A DNA stretch of 64,000 nt, from contig NZ_KE384464.1 in the NCBI RefSeq assembly GCF_000425845.1, positions 56,970 to 120,969 of the forward strand, read 5' to 3'. Shown one piece after another: positions 53,856 through 64,000 of this stretch. Position 1 is the first letter of the stretch. Each line of letters starts with the position of its first letter. The notes under the pieces were generated by a model. It was given only the letters and a program-made list of their open reading frames with translations, searched no databases and was not told where the DNA came from. The DNA comes from Jeotgalicoccus psychrophilus DSM 19085 (GTDB taxonomy: Bacteria > Bacillota > Bacilli > Staphylococcales > Salinicoccaceae). Made by a program: the position numbers and the translations under genes.

Positions 53856-55052
53856 ATGAAGAAGACTCTTGAAGATGTTGAATTAAAAGGCAAAAAGGTA
53901 TTAATACGGGCAGATTTTAACGTACCGATGAAGAACGGAAAAATTACAGATGATACACGTATTAAAGCTGCTGTAAAAACAATTTCCTACGTTTTAGCAA
54001 AAGGTGGAAAAGTAATCTTATTTTCACACCTGGGGCGTATTGAAACTAAAGAGGACAAGCGTGAATATTCATTAGCGCCGGTTGCTGAGCGTTTAAGCGA
54101 GATTATGGGTAAAGAAGTTCTGTTCAGTGATAAAACACGAGGCAAAGATCTTGAAGAAGGTATCGGGGAGCTTAAAAATGGTGAGGTCCTGATGGTGCAA
54201 AATACGCGTTACGAAGATCTGCACAACTCGAAAGAAAGTAGAAATGATGCTGTGCTTGGCAAGTACTGGGCATCGCTCGGCGATCTGTTTGTTAATGATG
54301 CGTTTGGTACAGCGCACCGCGAACATGCGTCAAATGTCGGGATCAGTGAGCACCTGCCTACTGTATCCGGGTTTTTAATGCAGAAAGAAATTGAGTTTAT
54401 CGGCGGAGCTGTCGATAATCCTAAAACACCATTCGCAGCAATTTTAGGCGGAGCAAAAGTATCCGACAAAATTAACGTCATCGACAACCTGATTAATAAA
54501 GCGGATAAGATTTTAATCGGCGGTGGCATGGCTAACACTTTCTTAAAAGCGCAGGGGCATTCAATTGGCACGTCATTAGTGGAGGAAGACAATATTAAAA
54601 TTGCCGAGGAGCTGCTCGAAAAAGCCGATGGTAAATTAATACTGCCTGTTGACGTTGTTGTCGCTGCAGAATTTTCAAATGAGGCAGAACACAGCAACGT
54701 TTCGGTGGATAACATTCCGGATGATATGATGGCCCTCGATATTGGTACAGAAACAGTTAAGTTATATGAAGAGGCGCTTAAAGGAGCGAAAACAGTCGTC
54801 TGGAACGGACCGATGGGCGTTTTTGAGATGTCAAACTTTGCACAAGGTACAGTCGGTGTCTGTCAGGCAATCGCAGAACTTGAAGATGCGGTTACAATTA
54901 TCGGCGGCGGAGATTCTGCAAACGCAGCGCAAGTCCTTGGATTTGCTGATCAATTCAGCCACATTTCAACAGGCGGCGGTGCATCGTTAGAATACTTAGA
55001 AGGTAAGGAATTGCCGGGTCTGAAGGCAATCGATAACGCTGAGGAGGAGTAA
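53856..55052 (+). CDS. pgk: Phosphoglycerate kinase
   Basis: A 398-residue glycolytic enzyme that makes ATP from 1,3-bisphosphoglycerate. [20 protein letters not shown], and the C-terminal GGGDSANAA nucleotide loop are visible; the WNGPMGVFE motif is complete. TGGAGGCGCATTC precedes ATG 53856. TATAAT at 53820-53825 is a likely -10; the -35 is weak. It heads the operon pgk-tpiA-gpmI-eno. The gapA and cggR/gapR genes that normally precede it in Firmicutes are absent. Confidence 0.96.
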   Translation: MKKTLEDVELKGKKVLIRADFNVPMKNGKITDDTRIKAAVKTISYVLAKGGKVILFSHLGRIETKEDKREYSLAPVAERLSEIMGKEVLFSDKTRGKDLEEGIGELKNGEVLMVQNTRYEDLHNSKESRNDAVLGKYWASLGDLFVNDAFGTAHREHASNVGISEHLPTVSGFLMQKEIEFIGGAVDNPKTPFAAILGGAKVSDKINVIDNLINKADKILIGGGMANTFLKAQGHSIGTSLVEEDNIKIAEELLEKADGKLILPVDVVVAAEFSNEAEHSNVSVDNIPDDMMALDIGTETVKLYEEALKGAKTVVWNGPMGVFEMSNFAQGTVGVCQAIAELEDAVTIIGGGDSANAAQVLGFADQFSHISTGGGASLEYLEGKELPGLKAIDNAEEE

Positions 55053-55057
55053 GTCAT

Positions 55058-55813
55058 ATGCGTACACCATTTATTGCAGGAAACTGGAAAATGAATATGA
55101 CAGTATCAGAAGCATCGGATTTTGCTGAAGAACTGTTAAAACTTAATCTGAAGGAAGGCGTAGAGGCGGTAATTTGTGCGCCTTTTATCGACCTGCCTGT
55201 ACTTGTTGAAAAATTTAAAGAAACGAATGTTAAAATCGGAGCACAGAATGTCTACTACGAACAAAATGGCGCATTCACGGGAGAAATCTCAGCTTTGATG
55301 CTTCAGAATTTAGGCATCGATTACGTTATTGCGGGGCATTCTGAAAGAAGAGAACTTTTTGGAGAGTCTGACAGCGACGTTAATAAGAAAGTGCATGCTG
55401 TGATTGAGGCAGGCATGGTGCCGATTATTTGTGTCGGTGAGACAGAAAAAGAGCGCGAAAGCGGCGAGCATGAAGTGAAAGTTGCACGCCAGATTAAAGC
55501 GGCTCTTGAAGGTATTAAAGCTGAAGCGGCAGACGAACTTGTTATCGCTTATGAACCGATTTGGGCGATTGGCACAGGGAAAAGTGCAACGAGCGACGAT
55601 GCTAACAAGATGTGCCGTTTGATCAGAAGTGAAATTGAAAAACTTTATAACGCGGAAACTGCAGAGCATGTACGTATTTTATACGGCGGTTCTGTTAAAC
55701 CTGCAACGATTGAAGACTTGATGTCTAAGAGCGATGTAGACGGTGCGTTAGTCGGCGGCGCTTCATTGAAGACTGAAGATTATACGGCGTTAATCTCAGG
55801 AGCAGCGCAATGA
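55058..55813 (+). CDS. tpiA: Triosephosphate isomerase
   Basis: A 251-residue TIM barrel that interconverts dihydroxyacetone phosphate and glyceraldehyde 3-phosphate. Residue motifs are GNWKMN (substrate lysine), [13 protein letters not shown] (catalytic His) and [15 protein letters not shown] (catalytic Glu and flexible loop). GAGGAGGAGTAAGTCAT overlaps the pgk stop. It overlaps gpmI by 4 bp. Confidence 0.97.
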   Translation: MRTPFIAGNWKMNMTVSEASDFAEELLKLNLKEGVEAVICAPFIDLPVLVEKFKETNVKIGAQNVYYEQNGAFTGEISALMLQNLGIDYVIAGHSERRELFGESDSDVNKKVHAVIEAGMVPIICVGETEKERESGEHEVKVARQIKAALEGIKAEAADELVIAYEPIWAIGTGKSATSDDANKMCRLIRSEIEKLYNAETAEHVRILYGGSVKPATIEDLMSKSDVDGALVGGASLKTEDYTALISGAAQ

Positions 55814-57333
55814 AAAAGCCTGCTGCCTTAATTATTCTGGACGGTTTTGCCGAACGTGATGAAAAGTTCGGCAATGCAATTGCGCATGCAGAGATGCCGA
55901 ACTTTAAAAGATATAAGGATGAATACCCGTATGGCAGGTTAAGTGCTTGCGGTCTCGATGTCGGTCTGCCTGAAGGGCAGATGGGCAACTCCGAAGTCGG
56001 TCATTTAAATATTGGTGCAGGACGCGTTGTGTATCAGAGTTTAACGCGCATCAATAAGGCGATTGAAGATGGCGAGTTTCATCAGAATGAAGTGCTGTTA
56101 AGCGCGCTTAAACATGCGAAGACAAATAATAGCAAACTGCACATTATGGGACTTTTGAGCGACGGGGGTGTGCATTCTCATTACAGTCATCTGTTTGAAG
56201 TGCTGAAAATGGCCAAAATTAATGGCCTTAATGATGTGCATGTACACGGATTTTTAGACGGGCGCGACGTGAGTAAAGCGTCGGCCCTGACCTACATAGA
56301 AGAGACGGAGCGACAGTTTGAGGACATTGGTGTCGGCAGCTTTGCAACAGTGAGCGGCCGCTACTACGCAATGGATCGCGACAAACGCTGGGACCGCGAA
56401 CAGCTTGCATACGATGCACTGGTTCACGGAAAAGGAACGGTTTTCCCTACTGCTGCTGCGGGTATTGAGGCAAGTTACCACGATGAGGTGTTCGATGAAT
56501 TCGTTGAGCCGTTTATCGTTAATGAACTGGGGACTGTCGGTAATAATGATGCAGTTATTTTTATTAACTTCAGACCGGACCGTGCAGCGCAATTGTCGGA
56601 AGCATTTACGGCTTCGGCATTTGATGGTTTCGACTGCGGCGGGACAATCGATAATTTAAAATTCGTTACATTTACAAAATACAGCGAAGCCGTTTTGGCG
56701 GATGTAGTATTTGATAAAATGGACTTGGTTAATACGCTGGGTGAAGTCGTATCTGATGCCGGGAAAACTCAGCTCCGCATTGCGGAAACTGAAAAATACC
56801 CGCATGTGACGTACTTTATGAACGGTGGGGGTCATGATGAATTTGACGGCGAATCGCGTATTTTAGTCAATTCACCTAAAGTGGCGACATATAATCTGCA
56901 GCCGGAAATGAGCATTTATGAAGTGACGGACCAGCTGCTTGGTGCATTGGATGAGGGGAACCTCGACATGGTGATTTTAAACTTTGCGAATCCGGACATG
57001 GTCGGCCACAGCGGTATGCTTGAACCGACGGTCAAAGCGCTTGAAGCGGTAGACGAATGTCTCGGTAAAGTAGTCGATAAAATTATCGCCCAGGATGGCA
57101 CTGCGATTATTACAGCCGATCACGGCAACGCGGACGAAGTGGTGACGATGGCAGGCGAGCCGATGACGGCACATACGGTTAATCCGGTGCCGGTGATTGT
57201 TACGGACAAGTCTGTTATGCTGCGTGAAGGCGGACGTTTATCAGACTTAGCACCGACGATGCTTGATATAATGACGATTAATCAGCCTGAAGATATGACA
57301 GGTAAGAGCCTTTTAATTAAAAATACGTTATAA
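55810..57333 (+). CDS. gpmI: 2,3-bisphosphoglycerate-independent phosphoglycerate mutase
   Basis: A 507-residue Mn-dependent mutase of the alkaline phosphatase superfamily. The phosphoserine is Ser61 in GNSEVGH; metal ligands lie in LDGF at the N-terminus and TADHGNADE near the C-terminus; DGRDVSKAS and [15 protein letters not shown] are substrate loops. It is slightly shorter than the usual staphylococcal 505 to 511 range or within it. The ATGA overlap with tpiA indicates coupling. Confidence 0.96.
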   Translation: MKKPAALIILDGFAERDEKFGNAIAHAEMPNFKRYKDEYPYGRLSACGLDVGLPEGQMGNSEVGHLNIGAGRVVYQSLTRINKAIEDGEFHQNEVLLSALKHAKTNNSKLHIMGLLSDGGVHSHYSHLFEVLKMAKINGLNDVHVHGFLDGRDVSKASALTYIEETERQFEDIGVGSFATVSGRYYAMDRDKRWDREQLAYDALVHGKGTVFPTAAAGIEASYHDEVFDEFVEPFIVNELGTVGNNDAVIFINFRPDRAAQLSEAFTASAFDGFDCGGTIDNLKFVTFTKYSEAVLADVVFDKMDLVNTLGEVVSDAGKTQLRIAETEKYPHVTYFMNGGGHDEFDGESRILVNSPKVATYNLQPEMSIYEVTDQLLGALDEGNLDMVILNFANPDMVGHSGMLEPTVKALEAVDECLGKVVDKIIAQDGTAIITADHGNADEVVTMAGEPMTAHTVNPVPVIVTDKSVMLREGGRLSDLAPTMLDIMTINQPEDMTGKSLLIKNTL

Positions 57334-57363
57334 TAAATTCGAACTTAACTAATAAAGGAGTAG

Positions 57364-58668
<1,305 letters not shown>

Positions 58669-58681
58669 GTGATATAAGTGG

Positions 58682-58711
58682 AAAACCCCTCGTGAGAGGG
58701 GTTTTTGTTTT
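58682..58711 (+). terminator. Rho-independent terminator of eno
   Basis: AAAACCCCTC-GTGA-GAGGGGTTTTT, a perfect stem with T residues after it. Confidence 0.95.
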
Positions 58712-58738
58712 GTGGTGGATAGGATAGTGAGAGCAGAG

Positions 58739-59085
58739 ATGAGCAAGGTGGGTCAAAAAGTGATGAGCTTGCTCATAATTGGTGTGTAAATGAGCAAGAT
58801 GGATCAAAAAGTGATGAGCTTGCTCATAATTGGCGTGGAAATGAGCAAGATGGATCAAAAAGTGATGACCTTGCTCATAATTGGTGCGTCAATGAGCAAG
58901 GTGGGTCAAAAAGTGATGACCTTGCTCATAATTGGTGCGTAAATGAGCAAGGTGGGTCAAAAAGTGATGACCTTGCTCATAATTGGTGTGTAAATAAGCA
59001 AGATGGATCAAAAAGTGATGACCTTGCTCATAATTGGTGCGTCAATGAGCAAGATGGATCAAAAAGTGATGACCTTGCTCATAAA
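58739..59085. repeat. Tandem repeat, 51-bp period, seven copies
   Basis: ATGAGCAAG (one copy ATAAGCAAG) starts at 58739, 58790, 58841, 58892, 58943, 58994 and 59045, every step exactly 51 bp. Each unit has ATGAGCAAG and, 20 nt on, CTTGCTCAT (or CCTTGCTCAT), a 9-bp inverted repeat, plus GGATCAAAAAGTGATGA. Since 51 is a multiple of three, the minus strand stays open and gives false histidine-rich frames. The array lies between the eno terminator and the convergent NERD gene. The family recurs in worn form at 5-62. Confidence 0.95.
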
Positions 59086-59111
59086 ATATGTGAAAGGGTG
59101 CAGACGATAGA

Positions 59112-59157
59112 TGAAAATAAAAATTCCACTCAAAAACGCAATTTTTGTAAGTTGAGT
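59112..59157 (-). terminator. Possible terminator of the NERD gene
   Basis: ACTCAA (59128-59133) and TTGAGT (59152-59157) form an outer stem with an inner CAAAAA/TTTTTG pairing; on the minus strand it is followed by a T-rich stretch. It lies just past the full-length stop at 59163, which supports that stop as the original gene end. Confidence 0.5.
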
Positions 59158-59162
59158 ATTTA

Positions 59163-60064
59163 TTAGAATAATATTTTACCTTCGCGTTTATACTTGCGTA
59201 CTGTGGAGCTGCTGACAACACCTCCACTTAACTTAGAAATCTTGGCGGCTGACACTTCCCATGATTCATTTAAAGTTTTCAATTCATCAATGAGTACCAG
59301 AACTATTTCGAAAGTACTAAATGTTTTAGTACATGAACGACAGCAATATTTATATGAATTAACCCGCTCCAGCTCCGCGACCGAATCGCACTGATAACAA
59401 AAGACGCCGGGAGGAGCTCCTCAAAGCAAACGTTCGCCGGCAAGTCGTACATGGATTTCTTCAAACGGCGGCTGTCCAGATAGCTTGAGAGAGCACTTTG
59501 GTCATAACGATTGGATACACAAATACCGCCTAGCCGCCGGTGTGTATTGCTCGGCACCAGCAGATTTTCTAAATTTGGCATATTGTAAATAGTTTGCCGC
59601 GGATTTACAAAAACTAGGTGCGAGGTGATGTCGTAGTTAAATCCGCCGGACCGAAGCAGAAAGTCGAGCGAAGTCCGCTGGCGGTTGACCTGCATGCTTA
59701 AGTCTTTGTATTCCCGGCCGCCGGTGAAGTGCCAGGACTTCGCACCGTAGACTAAATCAAAACCGAAGTTTTTCACTTCGAATGTATAAATACGATCACC
59801 GGCGACAAGCACGTTATCAATCTGAACTTCGCTCAAACCGCTGGCCACCTTCATCGTCGTCGCACCAGGATCAATTTTAAAGCGGTAATCTTTTAAATGG
59901 TATACATCGAGTTCCTGCACAAGCTCTTCGAGAAGTTTATCGAAACCGAGCTCTCCAGCGTAGCCGCGATGCAATTTATCCCTTTCTTTTTCTTCGGTCT
60001 CACCGAGAATTGTCCGCCTTGATAAAATCTGCAATTGTTTAAATTTTAATGGAATTATACGCAT
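59163..60064 (-). pseudogene. NERD-domain gene split by a one-base frameshift
   Basis: The first frame runs from ATG 60064 to TAG 59303 and encodes a NERD (nuclease-related) domain: GYAGELGFDKLLEEL, then QIDNVLVAGDRIYTFEVKNFGFD with the E-x-K core, then LVFVNPR. After about 59415 its sequence loses sense. The -1 frame, open from 59420 to TAA 59163, instead gives a zinc ribbon (GVFCYQCDS...KYCCRSCTKTF) and a helix-turn-helix-like end (AAKISKLSGGVVSSSTVRKY). Rejoining at GAGCTCCTCCC (one base short) restores one protein of about 300 residues. The start has no clear ribosome site; an upstream TTG at 60106 is an alternative. It is a mutation, a sequencing error, or less likely recoding. Confidence 0.75.
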
Positions 60065-60162
60065 AGTATTAACATAGAATATAAGTGAATTATCTCCAAA
60101 TGACAAAAATTCAAAAAATGAATTGTAAAATAGACAGTTCTTGCAAAATCACTCACTGCCCC

Positions 60163-60183
60163 TAATGTAACAACTACATTACA
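60163..60183. promoter_or_regulatory. Inverted repeat / WalR-like element upstream of secG
   Basis: TAATGTA-ACAAC-TACATTA (60163-60181) is a perfect 7-bp-arm inverted repeat. The same bases read on the minus strand as TGTAAT-GTAGT-TGTTAC (60183-60167), which also fits the WalR box TGTWAH-N5-TGTWAH. It lies about 80 bp before secG and about 100 bp from the NERD start, so the target gene is unclear. Confidence 0.4.
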
Positions 60184-60261
60184 AAACTGCTGTTTACATT
60201 GCACATACAGTAAATTTTTGGTACTATTTATACTGTTAATATAAATCGGAGGGGTATCTTC

Positions 60262-60492
60262 ATGCAGACACTACTCATCGTTCTGTTAATCATCGTGTGT
60301 ATATCGCTTATCGCTGTAGTGTTACTACAATCCGGAAAAAGTGCCGGCCTGTCAGGAGCAATCGGCGGTGGTGCTGAGCAAATGTTCGGTAAGCAAAAAG
60401 CGCGCGGAATGGATCTTGTTCTACATAGAGCAACTGTAATTTTATCAATTCTATTCTTTATGATTATGCTGTTACTGACATACTTAGGTTAA
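60262..60492 (+). CDS. secG: Preprotein translocase subunit SecG
   Basis: A 76-residue two-helix membrane protein (about 3-20 and 53-75) with the conserved [24 protein letters not shown] loop between them, split here as [10 protein letters not shown] and [12 protein letters not shown]. It assists SecYE and works with SecA encoded at 28320. CGGAGGGGTATCTTC precedes ATG 60262. A terminator follows, and the order secG-est-rnr-smpB is conserved in staphylococci. Confidence 0.93.
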   Translation: MQTLLIVLLIIVCISLIAVVLLQSGKSAGLSGAIGGGAEQMFGKQKARGMDLVLHRATVILSILFFMIMLLLTYLG

Positions 60493-60504
60493 TACGATAA
60501 AGGG

Positions 60505-60548
60505 TGAGCCCGAATCCGATTAATACAGGATTCAGGCTCTTTTTTTAT
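60505..60548 (+). terminator. Rho-independent terminator of secG
   Basis: GAGCCCGAATCC (60505-60516) pairs with GGATTCAGGCTC (60528-60539), one mismatch, followed by TTTTTTT. Confidence 0.92.
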
Positions 60549-60622
60549 GATTGGAACGATGATTCTTTAGTATCACAGAAATTTAGCGTACAATAAAAGT
60601 AACACTATTTTGAGGTGACCTC

Positions 60623-61369
60623 ATGAATATTAAATTACCTGAGAAATTTTACTTTAAAGAGCCGAGCGGCGATAATGCAGTTCTTCTGCTGCACGGTTTT
60701 ACGGGCAACACGTCTGATGTGAGACAGCTCGGCCGGTATCTTCAGAAAAAGGGAATGACTTCTTATTCGATAAACTACGAAGGCCACGCGGAACATCCGA
60801 AGAAGATTACAGAATCTTCTCCGTTCGTCTGGTATAAACAGGTGGTTGAAGCGTACGATTTTCTAAGAGATGAGGGCTACAGTAATATTTTTGTAGCCGG
60901 TGTATCAATCGGTGGTGTAATGGCGCTGCGCCTCACGTTGGAGCGCGATGTTACGGGGCTCAGTACGATTTGCAGTCCAATGTATATGAAGGAATCTTCG
61001 AAGTTGTACGCGCAGTTTATCGGGTATGCAGAAAAGTATTTGAAGATGTTTGAAAACAAAACGCCTGAGCAAATAAAAAAAGAGACTGAAAATCTTAAGA
61101 TGACAGGGACTTTTGATGATATCAGCACGTTTATTAATATGGTAAGAGGGAATTTAGATGATGTTAATGTCCCGCTGTTTGTGGCCCAGGCAACGCATGA
61201 TAAAGTAATTGACCGAGACAGTGCAAATGTTATTTTTAACAGGACAGGGACTGAAGAAAAAGAAATTAAATGGTACGATAAAGGCGGTCACGTACTGACT
61301 ATAGATGAAAGCAAGGAAGAATTATTTGAAGATATATACAATTTTATTGAGCAGCACGAATTACAGTAA
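60623..61369 (+). CDS. est: Alpha/beta-hydrolase carboxylesterase
   Basis: A 248-residue serine hydrolase of the Est30 type. The oxyanion-hole motif is LLHGFTGN (about 22-29), the nucleophile is Ser95 in AGVSIGG, the acid is in ATHDKVID, and the histidine is in GGHVLTID. It hydrolyses short acyl esters; the natural substrate is unknown. TGAGGTGACCTC precedes ATG 60623. It is followed by rnr after 24 bp, as in other Bacillales. Confidence 0.9.
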   Translation: MNIKLPEKFYFKEPSGDNAVLLLHGFTGNTSDVRQLGRYLQKKGMTSYSINYEGHAEHPKKITESSPFVWYKQVVEAYDFLRDEGYSNIFVAGVSIGGVMALRLTLERDVTGLSTICSPMYMKESSKLYAQFIGYAEKYLKMFENKTPEQIKKETENLKMTGTFDDISTFINMVRGNLDDVNVPLFVAQATHDKVIDRDSANVIFNRTGTEEKEIKWYDKGGHVLTIDESKEELFEDIYNFIEQHELQ

Positions 61370-61393
61370 TAACAATAGATATGGAGGATTACA

Positions 61394-63697
61394 ATGAGAG
61401 ACTTTAAAGAAGAAATACTAGCCATTGTAAATAGCGATGACTACAAACCGATGACAATTGATGAGTTTAAAGAATCTTTTGGAGCGGATGACTCGGATGA
61501 ATTCAAAGATATGGTGAAAACTTTAGTCTCTCTTGAAGAGTCCGGTAAATTAGTCCGAACGAAGAAAGACAAATATATGAAATCACCTGACTCAAACAAA
61601 GTGAAGGGTACTTTATCAATGCACAAACGCGGCTTTGGATTTTTACGTCCTGAGGAAGAAGAAATAGAGGATATTTTTATTCCGCCGACAGCAGTAAATG
61701 GTGCATTTGACGGTGATACGGTACTGGTTGAAGTCGAGAAGAGTACACGCGGCGATAAAACAGAAGGCCACGTGGTAAGCATTCTTGAGCGCGGAGTAAC
61801 GAAATTCGTCGGAGAGTACAGTGCAAATGTTAACTATGGTTTCGTTGTGCCTGACTCGAAGACATTTAAAACCGATGTGTTTATTCCGAGAAATAATAAT
61901 CTCGGTGCAATTGACGGCCACAAAGTGCTCGTTGAAATTACGAAGTTCCCGGATAATCCCGACCAAGGCAATCCGGAAGGCCACGTCGTTCAAATTCTCG
62001 GCCATAAAAATGATCCGGGAGTAGATATTTTATCGATTATATACCAGCACGGCATCGACATTGATTTCCCTGATGAAGTCCTGGAACAGGCTGAAGCAAT
62101 ACCTGACGAGATTAATCAGGATGATACTAAAGGCAGAGTCGATTTAAGAGACGACTTTACGATTACGATTGACGGCGCAGATGCGAAAGACCTTGATGAT
62201 GCTGTCAGTGTGAAGAAATTGGATAACGGCAACTTCGAACTGACTGTCAGTATTGCCGACGTGAGTCATTATATTACGAAGAATTCGGCCATGGATGAAG
62301 AAGCGTATCACCGCGGCACGAGTGTTTATTTAGTTGACCGCGTAATTCCGATGATTCCGCACCGTTTATCAAATGGAATCTGTTCGTTAAATCCGCATGT
62401 CGACCGTCTGACACTGAGCTGCCGTATGGAATTTACACCGGGCGGTAAAGCGGTGGATCACGAAATTTTTGAGAGTGTAATTAATTCAGATTACCGTATG
62501 ACTTACGGTGATGTGAATCTGATGCTGACAGATAAAGACGAGAGCGTTATTAATGAGTTTAAAGAAGTGTATGAGCCGCTCTTGGAAGCTGAAGCACTTG
62601 CAGCAGCATTGCGCGCTAAACGCGAAGGCCGAGGCGCTATCGATTTTGATTTCGATGAAGCAGCTGTAGTTGTCGGCGAAGACGGCACACCTGAAGATAT
62701 CGTCTTAAGAAATCGTGGTACGGGCGAGAAAATGATTGAAGAATTTATGCTTGCAGCAAACGAAGCGGTCGCAGAGCACTTCCATTGGATGGATGTACCG
62801 TTTATGTACCGTATTCACGAAGAGCCAAAAGAAGAGAAACTGAACAAGTTCTTTGATTTCCTGACAGGTTTTGGTGTTGTAGTTAAAGGTAAAGGCAATC
62901 AGATTCATCCTCATGCACTGCAGGAAATTATTGAAGAAGTTAAAGGCCGTCCGGAAGAAATGGTTATTTCAATGCTGATGCTGCGCTCGATGCAGCAGGC
63001 GAAATATTCACCGGAGTCTCTCGGTCACTTCGGACTGTCGACTGAGTTTTACACTCACTTTACGTCACCGATTCGCCGTTATCCCGACTTAATTGTTCAC
63101 CGTTTAATACGTGAATATCTATTTAACGGGAAAACAGATGCGAAGACAATCCGACGCAATAAGAGCGAACTGCCTGAGATTGCCAAGCATACTTCAGAAA
63201 GAGAGCGCCGCGCCCAGGATGCTGAGCGCGACACTGATGATCTGAAGAAAGCGGAATTCATGCTGAAACATGTTGGCGAGACTTTCGAAGGTGTCGTAGC
63301 CGGAGTAATGAACTTCGGTATGTTCGTTGAACTGCCTAATACAATTGAAGGACTTGTTCACGTCAGCCATATGACTGATGATCATTACAATTTCAATGAA
63401 CGTGCCATGGCAATGATTGGGGAGCGTACAGGTACTCAGTTCCGTATCGGCGATAAAGTTGAAATAGAAGTGCTTGGTGTAAACCTTGAAGAACGCTTAA
63501 TAGACTTTAAAGTTGTCGGCATGCCTGACAGAAAACGTCCGGAAAGAAGAAGCGCACCTGTTACCATTAAAGGTGATGCCAGAGATAACAAAAAAGAAAA
63601 AACACGCTCACGTGAAAAGAAAGGGAGCTTTAGTAAAGGCGGCAAGAAAAAACCTTTCTATAAATCTGTGGCGAAAAAAGGGAACGGAAAGAAGTAG
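61394..63697 (+). CDS. rnr: Ribonuclease R
   Basis: A 767-residue 3'-5' exoribonuclease. An N-terminal winged-helix-like part (1-75) is followed by two cold-shock domains (about 75-220), the RNB catalytic domain with the aspartate cluster DGADAKDLDDAV (260-271), and a C-terminal S1 domain (about 640-710; EGVVAGVMNFGMFVELPN). The tail is very basic (KKEKTRSREKKGSF to the end), typical of RNase R and useful for structured RNA and SmpB-tmRNA contact. GGAGGATTACA precedes the ATG. smpB follows after 6 bp. Confidence 0.96.
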   Translation: MRDFKEEILAIVNSDDYKPMTIDEFKESFGADDSDEFKDMVKTLVSLEESGKLVRTKKDKYMKSPDSNKVKGTLSMHKRGFGFLRPEEEEIEDIFIPPTAVNGAFDGDTVLVEVEKSTRGDKTEGHVVSILERGVTKFVGEYSANVNYGFVVPDSKTFKTDVFIPRNNNLGAIDGHKVLVEITKFPDNPDQGNPEGHVVQILGHKNDPGVDILSIIYQHGIDIDFPDEVLEQAEAIPDEINQDDTKGRVDLRDDFTITIDGADAKDLDDAVSVKKLDNGNFELTVSIADVSHYITKNSAMDEEAYHRGTSVYLVDRVIPMIPHRLSNGICSLNPHVDRLTLSCRMEFTPGGKAVDHEIFESVINSDYRMTYGDVNLMLTDKDESVINEFKEVYEPLLEAEALAAALRAKREGRGAIDFDFDEAAVVVGEDGTPEDIVLRNRGTGEKMIEEFMLAANEAVAEHFHWMDVPFMYRIHEEPKEEKLNKFFDFLTGFGVVVKGKGNQIHPHALQEIIEEVKGRPEEMVISMLMLRSMQQAKYSPESLGHFGLSTEFYTHFTSPIRRYPDLIVHRLIREYLFNGKTDAKTIRRNKSELPEIAKHTSERERRAQDAERDTDDLKKAEFMLKHVGETFEGVVAGVMNFGMFVELPNTIEGLVHVSHMTDDHYNFNERAMAMIGERTGTQFRIGDKVEIEVLGVNLEERLIDFKVVGMPDRKRPERRSAPVTIKGDARDNKKEKTRSREKKGSFSKGGKKKPFYKSVAKKGNGKK

Positions 63698-63703
63698 AGG
63701 CTT

Positions 63704-64000
63704 ATGAGTAAACACAACCAGAAGACTAAGCCGCTGGCACAAAACCGCAAAGCGAGTCATGATTACTCGATCGATGACACGATTGAAGCGGGCATTGTGC
63801 TGAGCGGTACAGAAATTAAATCAATACGACGGGGCTCAGCGAACTTAAAAGACTCGTATGCGCGTGTTTATCAGAATGAAATGTATGCCTACAACATGCA
63901 CATTGCACCGTACGAAGAGGGCAACCGTTTTAATCACGAACCCTTGCGCACACGCAAGCTGCTCCTGCACCGTAAGGAAATTAATAAACTCAGAGGGCAT
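63704..64000 (+). CDS. smpB: SsrA-binding protein SmpB (5' part, cut by window end)
   Basis: ATG 63704 opens a frame of 99 codons to the window edge. The sequence [20 protein letters not shown], then [30 protein letters not shown] and [12 protein letters not shown] is SmpB, the tmRNA partner in trans-translation. About 55 C-terminal residues lie beyond the window. It is coupled to rnr, whose product degrades tmRNA-released messages. GTAGAGG upstream is a weak ribosome site overlapping the rnr stop. The ssrA gene is usually next but is outside the window. Confidence 0.95.
   Translation, partial: MSKHNQKTKPLAQNRKASHDYSIDDTIEAGIVLSGTEIKSIRRGSANLKDSYARVYQNEMYAYNMHIAPYEEGNRFNHEPLRTRKLLLHRKEINKLRGH

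Noticed and set aside
59405-59425. Programmed -1 frameshift joining the two parts of the NERD gene
   Set aside because: CTC CTC CCG is not a classical slippery heptamer. A lost base or sequencing error is simpler, although the palindrome at the site leaves some doubt.

Overview
The window reads as chromosomal core of a low-to-moderate G+C Firmicute in the family Staphylococcaceae, most likely outside Staphylococcus itself (Jeotgalicoccus, Salinicoccus or a close relative; this is inference). The gene order is that of Staphylococcus: nrdIEF - sstABCD - murB - tagO - degV/fakB - comFA - comFC - hpf - secA - prfB, then uvrBA - hprK - lgt - trxB - rapZ - yvcK - whiA - clpP, then pgk - tpiA - gpmI - eno and secG - est - rnr - smpB. 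Features that fit a relative closer to the Bacillus ancestor are a c-type cytochrome lipoprotein directly after prfB, csbA before uvrB and a YvlB-like gene before hprK. Several surface proteins have strongly acidic linkers, which would suit a salt-tolerant cell.

Layout. 1-540: degenerate tandem repeats only. 544-5930: GlsB-like stress membrane protein and an MFS exporter (both minus), then pabA, a pabB-pabC fusion, a small membrane protein and a reduced KipI/KipA-like pair. 6111-9203: recQ and a convergent EamA transporter around a 41-bp tandem repeat. 9427-13040: class Ib ribonucleotide reductase behind two NrdR boxes. 13100-18800: a second 41-bp repeat array, a YtkA-like lipoprotein, a degenerate SDR protein, and the Fur-controlled sstABCD iron-siderophore transporter. 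19100-24640: murB, EMYY lipoprotein, bacilliredoxin-like brxC, a GdpS-like GGDEF protein, tagO and a YigZ protein. 24717-32330: fakB-type DegV, comFA/comFC, long-form hpf, secA, prfB with its programmed +1 frameshift, cytochrome c551. 32594-36445: a LysM-CHAP cell-wall hydrolase with a perfect WalR-type box and a long Ala/Glu repeat, a 56-residue membrane protein, a ResA-like thioredoxin, an HD nucleotidase and csbA. 36453-50238: SOS-box uvrB-uvrA, yvlB, hprK-lgt-yvoF-TPR, trxB, rapZ-yvcK-whiA. 50327-53722: an epimerase-like protein, CtsR-controlled clpP, tRNA-Arg(CCG), a two-gene ThrE-type exporter and a glutaredoxin-like protein. 53856-58668: lower glycolysis without gapA and cggR. 58739-60064: a 51-bp tandem repeat and a NERD-domain gene broken by a one-base frameshift. 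60262-64000: secG, est, rnr and the start of smpB.

The most unusual signal is a set of five intergenic tandem-repeat arrays. Each sits just beyond an operon terminator, mostly in convergent gaps. The units differ in sequence, but the periods fall into two classes: 51 bp (two arrays) and 41-42 bp (three arrays), about five and four DNA helical turns. Most units contain short inverted repeats. Other points worth a second look are the split NERD gene, the truncated KipI-like partner of KipA, the degenerate active sites of the SDR and GGDEF proteins, the missing gapA/cggR, and several clear operators (NrdR, Fur, WalR, LexA, CtsR). No insertion sequence, prophage or CRISPR array was seen.
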